From NCBI GenBank assembly GCA_017621415.1, contig JAGATD010000012.1, positions 1 through 58,030 of the forward strand: 58,030 nucleotides of DNA, written 5' to 3'. The translations under genes were made by a program, and so were the position numbers. The DNA comes from Clostridia bacterium (lineage in GTDB: Bacteria; Bacillota; Clostridia; Oscillospirales; CAG-272). Positions within the stretch are counted from its first letter, which is position 1; each line of letters starts with the position of its first letter. A model generated the notes under the pieces. That model searched no databases. It was given only the letters and a program-made list of their open reading frames with translations, and had not been told where the DNA came from. Below, piece by piece: positions 53,487 to 58,030 of this stretch.

Positions 53487-53975
53487 ATGGATAAAAGAGA
53501 AGGATACATATCCTGGGATGAATACTTTATGGGCGTTGCTCTTCTTGCAGCCCAAAGGTCAAAGGACCCCTCAACACAGGTCGGCGCCTGCATTGTCGAT
53601 AAAGACAAAAGAATAATTTCCACAGGATATAACGGCTTCCCTCACGGCTGCTCTGATGACGATTTCCCTTGGAACAGAGATGAGGCCAAGGGCGAAACAA
53701 AATATCAGTTTGTTGTTCACGCAGAGCTTAATGCCATACTTAACGCAGGCGGAAAAAATCTCTTCGGCTCAACGGTTTATGTTGCCCTGTTTCCCTGTAA
53801 CGAGTGTGCAAAAGCCATTATACAGTCGGGCATAAAGGAGGTTATCTACCTCTCTGACAAATATCACGATACCCCATCTACAATAGCATCCCGCCGTATG
53901 CTTGATGCCGCGGGAGTAAAGCTCACACAGCTTAAGCCCACGAAGGCGCAGATAGTTCTCGGATTTAGCGAATAA
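53487..53975 (+). CDS. dCMP deaminase family protein (ComEB-like)
   Basis: 162 residues, cytidine deaminase fold. Zinc site: His78 and catalytic Glu80 in VHAELNAIL, Cys104 and Cys107 in LFPCNECAKAI. Substrate loop SKDPSTQVGACIVD and GYNGFPHGC match dCMP deaminases that produce dUMP for thymidylate synthesis; ComEB of Bacillus is the close relative. Monocistronic, with a strong promoter and terminator. Confidence 0.92.
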   Translation: MDKREGYISWDEYFMGVALLAAQRSKDPSTQVGACIVDKDKRIISTGYNGFPHGCSDDDFPWNRDEAKGETKYQFVVHAELNAILNAGGKNLFGSTVYVALFPCNECAKAIIQSGIKEVIYLSDKYHDTPSTIASRRMLDAAGVKLTQLKPTKAQIVLGFSE

Positions 53976-53983
53976 ACGATATG

Positions 53984-54012
53984 CTCGGCACTTAATGTGC
54001 CGAGTTTTTTTT
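53984..54012 (+). terminator. Terminator of the dCMP deaminase gene
   Basis: CTCGGCAC-TTAAT-GTGCCGAG followed by eight T. Confidence 0.9.
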
Positions 54013-55150
54013 ATTTAAAATAGGCTCTTATGCTTTCTTCATCTGTCAAAAAGCTGCCCTGCACCATAAATCCTCTGCCGCCGCCTCTGCCCGAAAGCGA
54101 CTCATTTATTTTCTTTATTTCCTGCGAAAGCTCTCTGTCATTTGAGGCTATAACGTATTTATAATCTCCGTCACGGCCCGAAATCGCAACAGTTAGACCT
54201 CCAACGCGCGCCTTGTAAGCATTAACAAAAGCTCTAAGCTCATCAATAGAATAATCGTTTAGCTTTACAACCACGTTTTCTTCTGAATCCGGCATAGATT
54301 TTGCCTCAGCTTCCGCAAGAGCAACTCTTGAGGATTTCAAGAGTGACCTTACCCCATCGGCATCCTTCATATATTTTTCAAGCGCATCGGCGGTATCATG
54401 CTGAGGAGCAGAAAGAAGCGCCGAAATTCTTTGAATATTACTGTATTTTTTTCGATAGTCGGAAAGGGCGCGCCTGCCCGCAACCATCCAAATACGTGTG
54501 CCACCCCTATGCTTCATAAATTCAAGAATTTTAATAAGACCTATCTCCCCTGTTCTATGAACGTGAGGCGCACAGCAGGCGCAGGAGTCAACATCCCCGA
54601 TTTTCACAATGCGGACATTTTCAGTTATATCTAGCTTTGCTCTGTATTCTAGTTTTCCAAGCTCGCCTGAGTCGGGGAAAAATGTTTCAATCTCAATGTT
54701 AGAAAAAACCGCCTCATTGGCTATTTCTTCAACTCTGTTTAATTCTTCTCTTGAAAGTGTGCCGTTTACATCAAAAACGACCTCCTCTTCCCCCAGGTGA
54801 AATCCAACATTTTCAAGACCGTACAGCTTATGAATAATACCGCACAGTATATGCTCTGCGGTGTGGAGCTGCATTTTTTCAAATCTTTCACCAAAATCTA
54901 TCTGACAGTTGGCAACACCGACAGGCGGCGCCGTTTTTGTGATATGATGAACTATTCCCTCTTTTTCGTAAACATAGCTGACAGACGAGTTGCCGATAAC
55001 TCCTGTATCAGCACTCTGTCCGCCCTCCTCGGGGAAAAACGCGGTTTTGTCAAGAATTACATCAAATCCACCATCACACTCGGTAACCGAAAGCACCTCT
55101 GCCGAAAAATCCTTTATGTACGCATCTTCATAATAAAGCTTTTCTGTCAT
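54011..55150 (-). CDS. Alanyl-tRNA editing protein (AlaX-like with DHHA1 domain)
   Basis: 379 residues from the ATG 2 bp after the upstream stop; a TTG two codons earlier is an alternative. The N-terminal tRNA-SAD editing domain has zinc ligands in LHTAEHILCGIIH and CACCAPHVHRTGEIG. A short coiled region and the DHHA1-like C-terminal domain (VAISGRDGDYKYVIAS, GRGGGRGFMVQGSF) follow. This is the AlaX-L type that hydrolyses Ser- or Gly-mischarged tRNA-Ala. Tightly linked behind the second RluA gene. Confidence 0.9.
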   Translation of the reverse strand: MTEKLYYEDAYIKDFSAEVLSVTECDGGFDVILDKTAFFPEEGGQSADTGVIGNSSVSYVYEKEGIVHHITKTAPPVGVANCQIDFGERFEKMQLHTAEHILCGIIHKLYGLENVGFHLGEEEVVFDVNGTLSREELNRVEEIANEAVFSNIEIETFFPDSGELGKLEYRAKLDITENVRIVKIGDVDSCACCAPHVHRTGEIGLIKILEFMKHRGGTRIWMVAGRRALSDYRKKYSNIQRISALLSAPQHDTADALEKYMKDADGVRSLLKSSRVALAEAEAKSMPDSEENVVVKLNDYSIDELRAFVNAYKARVGGLTVAISGRDGDYKYVIASNDRELSQEIKKINESLSGRGGGRGFMVQGSFLTDEESIRAYFK

Positions 55151-55152
55151 AA

Positions 55153-55830
55153 TCAAATTTCTCCGTAATTTTTTTCGTCAAACAAGTTCCAAGGGTACTC
55201 GCTAATATCGGGCAGCCGCCTTGCATAAAGCACGCAGCTTGAAAGCTCTGCGGAAAGCTTATAAGCGAAAAGCGCGGGAAAGAGAGGCTTATTATCACGG
55301 CTTCCGTATTTGCCGTCACCCGAAATCGGTAGCTTTCTTGAGCCAAACTGAGCCCTTATCTGATGAAATCTGCCTGTCAGGAGCTTTATTTTAACAAGCG
55401 TCTTAACGCCTCTCTCACTTTCAACCGTCTGTAAGGGAGTAAAAACAAGAACAGCCTCCTTGACTCCCGCTCTTTTTCTGTCAACCACAAAGGACTTACC
55501 TGCCCTTGCATCCTTGTAAAGCAAATCTACAAAACGACCGCCCTCAGTATATCCGTCAATTACCGCAAGATATTCCTTTCCTATTCCATCTCCGGACACA
55601 AGCGCCGAAAGCTCGGCTGCGCATTTTTTATTCCTTGCAAAGACCAAAAGTCCCGAAACAACTCTGTCAAGGCGGTGGATTAAATACAGCTCCTGCGGCT
55701 CGGAGCTACGCGCAAGCTCCTCTTTACAAAGCGAGAAAGCATCCTTATCACCGCTTTGATCAGGCTGCGATGGCATACCGGCAGGCTTATAAACAACCAC
55801 AAGATTTCTGTTTTTCTCTATAATTTCCAT
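55153..55830 (-). CDS. RluA family pseudouridine synthase (short, no S4 domain)
   Basis: 225 residues. YLIHRLDRVVSGLLVFARNKK contains the catalytic Asp motif HRLDRxVSG; KLLTGRFHQIRAQFGSRKLPISGDGKYG is the second box. No S4 domain, as in RluA/TruC-type short members, in contrast to the RluA paralogue at 34575. The stop is 2 bp before the AlaX-like start; the two are one operon driven from 55901-55929. A leader hairpin (TCGGGCTG / CAGCCCGA, 55849-55880) lies just before the start. Confidence 0.9.
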   Translation of the reverse strand: MEIIEKNRNLVVVYKPAGMPSQPDQSGDKDAFSLCKEELARSSEPQELYLIHRLDRVVSGLLVFARNKKCAAELSALVSGDGIGKEYLAVIDGYTEGGRFVDLLYKDARAGKSFVVDRKRAGVKEAVLVFTPLQTVESERGVKTLVKIKLLTGRFHQIRAQFGSRKLPISGDGKYGSRDNKPLFPALFAYKLSAELSSCVLYARRLPDISEYPWNLFDEKNYGEI

Positions 55831-55900
55831 TTATAAACTTCACTCGGGCTGCCTAAGGATTGGATACGACAGCCCGAAGCCTTTTTATTTTATCATGTCA

Positions 55901-55929
55901 ATTATACCATAACATAATTTCTATTTCAA
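55901..55929 (-). promoter_or_regulatory. Sigma-A promoter of the RluA - AlaX operon
   Basis: Minus strand: TTGAAA, 17-bp spacer, TATAAT. Confidence 0.78.
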
Positions 55930-55941
55930 TATTTTTATGAT

Positions 55942-57792
55942 TTATAATTTTTTCTTTTTAGATTTCACCTTTACCGCTCGTCCTCCTGACAGAGCTATCA
56001 TTTTCACTGCCGCGGTATCAAAATCGTTTGCAAAAACCGTGAATGATTTAGATATAGTTCCTTCCGAGGCTATCCTAACCCTAAATGCATCCTCGGGACA
56101 AAGCCCCTTTTTCTTTAGAGCATTTATATCAATTTTGTCACCGTCAGAAAAGGCATTATCAATATTTCCCAAGGATATATTCACACTTTCTCTTCCGTCA
56201 GTCTCAACCCTACCGCCCGGAAAAACCATATTTTTGGCAAGATGGTCGCTGATAAGCTCATCCGCTCTGGACTTATCAAGAGCAAAAAAGCTTTTTTCAA
56301 TAGTCATATCCTCAGCCATTTTTACAAACGGGTCATCTTCCCTCAAGGTCAATTCACGCTCACCTACAGCTTTGACTATCCGGTCCTTCTCATCCGATTT
56401 AAAAACCAAATATGAAGCCAAAAGCAAAAGTGAAAGAACAAAAGCAAGACCTATCAACGCCCCAATCCACATTTTGTTGTTTTTTTGAATTACCGGAGAA
56501 AAGTTGAGGCAGTAGTTGCTATCGCTTATTTCCGCATATATTTTTCCGTCAATTTCTTTTTCCTTTATTTCTGCCTCGTCACCCTCCGCAACGCTTCCGC
56601 CAACTATTATAAATTCACCGTCATCGTAATCAAGCGTAAGCTCTATCGGGCTGATTTCTACCGTAATATCCCCTATCTCAATGCTGCTTTTTTCTCCGCT
56701 GTATTCGAACTCGATAACAAGCCTGTAATTTCCGGACCGGTTTACATCTGATACCGCAAGAACCCGCTCTTCCGATACCACGCAGTCGCCAAAATACCAA
56801 AAATATTTAATGTTTCCGTATGGGAGCAGCGGATGATAAACCTCTGTCGGCTCAAGTTTTCTTTCCTTTCCGTCATAAGTGAACTTTAAACCGTTAACCT
56901 TTCCTGTGGGAGACCTTAGACGATACATAGCACTGTAAATACAGTCTGATATCACCGCTTCGTTATCAGATATAGTCTCTCTATCGCGAGACCAGCCTAA
57001 AAATTCATAACCAGCTATGCTTTCGGGCGCAGGCGGAGATAGACTTTCCCCTTTCAATCTCTGCTCGGAATATACATGTGCGCGGCTGTTTATAAAAGAT
57101 ACTCGGCACACCGTTTTTTCTTCTCCAAATGCGTTATAGGCCTTGACGTTAGCTACCTCTCCGCTCCTTACTCCAAACAAATCGTAAAATCGTGTTTTTT
57201 CTTCCATACATTTGTATTTAAGAGCCTTGTCTGAGGTAAATATGTTTCCCGATGTATCATAAAGCATCAGCGTCATATACCCTGTAATATCATATTTTTT
57301 ACCGCTTATATGACTTCCTCCCACAACGGTTACAGATGCTGTGCTATCATCTGCGTTTATCATACATTCCGACTCAGTAACAAGAGTTGAATCGTTTATA
57401 AAAAGCTCGCCGCCCGTCACCGATACCTCACCGTGTGAAAACTCACCTGTAAATTCTTCAAGAAAAAGCGAAGTATTTTTTCTGACGGAAATTCCCTTTT
57501 CACCCTCAAAAAACGCCTTTCCGGAAAATATAAAATTTCCCTGTGAAATCTCCAGCTCTTCATATATTCTCACATTGTCAAAAATGATTCTTTTCCCCGC
57601 TGCCGTTATAAGCGCCTGAGAGAGGCTCTCGCCGTCATAAATTGCTTCTTCCCCCTCCGTTATAATGTATCTGCCTGCATACTGCCTAAGAATAAGCGCT
57701 TCCGACTCCCCATCGGCATGTCCTGTTATACAAAATGCAAAAAACAGGCTTGTAAAAAATGCTGTAATAAAAACCGCACGTAAGCTTTTCAT
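55942..57792 (-). CDS. Signal-peptide-bearing membrane protein with a C-terminal uL15-like domain
   Basis: 616 residues from the ATG that follows GGAGGACATA; longer in-frame starts lack a ribosome-binding site. A signal peptide (1-24, FFAFCITGHADG) leads into an extracellular region: a beta-helix-like part (about 40-180, GNFIFSGKAFFEGEKG, SVTGGELFINDSTL), an InlB-like repeat (about 230-290, VSFINSRAHVYSEQ, YEFLGWSRDRE) and a further beta domain (about 300-430). One membrane helix (about 440-463) separates this from a cytoplasmic tail. Residues about 535-610 read like the C-terminal half of ribosomal protein uL15: VNISLGNIDNAFSDGDKIDI, LKKKGLCPEDAF, then FDTAAVKMIALSGGRAVKV, ending in a basic tail. 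Function unknown; not a ribosomal protein in the usual sense. Confidence 0.65.
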   Translation of the reverse strand: MKSLRAVFITAFFTSLFFAFCITGHADGESEALILRQYAGRYIITEGEEAIYDGESLSQALITAAGKRIIFDNVRIYEELEISQGNFIFSGKAFFEGEKGISVRKNTSLFLEEFTGEFSHGEVSVTGGELFINDSTLVTESECMINADDSTASVTVVGGSHISGKKYDITGYMTLMLYDTSGNIFTSDKALKYKCMEEKTRFYDLFGVRSGEVANVKAYNAFGEEKTVCRVSFINSRAHVYSEQRLKGESLSPPAPESIAGYEFLGWSRDRETISDNEAVISDCIYSAMYRLRSPTGKVNGLKFTYDGKERKLEPTEVYHPLLPYGNIKYFWYFGDCVVSEERVLAVSDVNRSGNYRLVIEFEYSGEKSSIEIGDITVEISPIELTLDYDDGEFIIVGGSVAEGDEAEIKEKEIDGKIYAEISDSNYCLNFSPVIQKNNKMWIGALIGLAFVLSLLLLASYLVFKSDEKDRIVKAVGERELTLREDDPFVKMAEDMTIEKSFFALDKSRADELISDHLAKNMVFPGGRVETDGRESVNISLGNIDNAFSDGDKIDINALKKKGLCPEDAFRVRIASEGTISKSFTVFANDFDTAAVKMIALSGGRAVKVKSKKKKL

Positions 57793-57849
57793 TATGTCCT
57801 CCGTAGCTTTTTTCATAATTATTGCCATTTTTTTAGTTTTTAGCGCAAA

Positions 57850-58030
57850 AAAAGGGGCTGAGTCATTAAGAATTCAGCAAAATCAATGCTCTATGGGCAG
57901 AAACAAGAAAAAAGCTGAATTCTTAGTGCGAAGCTCCTTTTGGGGCTAGCTTAATTTTGAGCAAAAATCGTCGAATGCAACCGAGAGGCGTATATGAATA
58001 CGTCGGAGAGCGCAGTCGGCGATAGAAAAA
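57850..58030. repeat. Palindrome-rich element at the right edge
   Basis: TAAGAATTCAGC (about 57869-57880) is the reverse complement of GCTGAATTCTTA further on. A second part (ATCGTCGAATGC ... GCAGTCGGCGAT) is also a dyad. No ORF. It resembles the dispersed intergenic repeats elsewhere in the window but is cut by the window end. Confidence 0.45.

Overview
The window reads as a chromosomal stretch of a low-to-moderate GC, spore-forming, probably gut-dwelling Clostridia (Firmicutes). The signs are an alpha/beta-type small acid-soluble spore protein, a SpoIVFB-like M50 protease, clostridial families (DUF1292, TSCPD, DegV/FakA, type-3 ProS), SipW/TasA-type surface proteins, and sigma-A promoters that almost always follow a TTGACA-N17-TATAAT layout. 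Most genes are housekeeping genes in short operons. No phage, IS element or CRISPR array is visible, apart from the last 37 codons of a large serine recombinase at the left edge.

Layout. 1-1050: serine-recombinase tail, bcp peroxiredoxin and two dispersed palindromic repeats. 1050-5360: GH43 glycosidase, Ca2+ P-type ATPase, a candidate 6S RNA and DUF1292. 5425-11358 (minus): operon of a prephenate-dehydratase-like/ACT protein, TSCPD protein, phosphohexomutase, LepA and HemW. 11546-14647: tRNA-Leu(CAA), then fakB (DegV) and fakA, the latter split by an in-frame TGA. 14732-18661: flavin reductase, HD protein, TIM-barrel isomerase, DUF11-like protein, GNAT and SASP. 19122-22310: a fused polyprenol-kinase-like/DUF92 membrane protein, a small beta-barrel protein and an alpha/beta hydrolase.

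22525-30306 is the most striking region. A tyrosine recombinase is followed by a 234-bp segment bounded by perfect 18-bp inverted repeats. The segment carries a near-consensus promoter pointing away from, and a terminator pointing toward, a TasA-like anchor - SipW signal peptidase - three SipW-substrate operon. This is the architecture of a phase-variable (invertible) promoter, captured here in the predicted OFF orientation. Its gene order resembles tapA-sipW-tasA of Bacillus, with the fibre subunit replaced by large modular surface proteins.

30735-43458 holds gpmI, a type II topoisomerase B subunit, RluA, ChbG-like deacetylase, ligA, YitT, an aspartate-aminotransferase-like enzyme, proS and a degenerate BirA-like protein. 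43830-47982 holds a very large BspA-repeat lipoprotein and an M50 protease. 48247-52466 is a potABCD polyamine transporter whose PotD has an extra C-terminal membrane helix. 52507-57792 holds a PflA-like radical SAM protein, dCMP deaminase, alanyl-tRNA editing protein, a second RluA, and a membrane protein whose cytoplasmic end looks like ribosomal protein uL15. All assignments come from reading the sequence; no database search was run.
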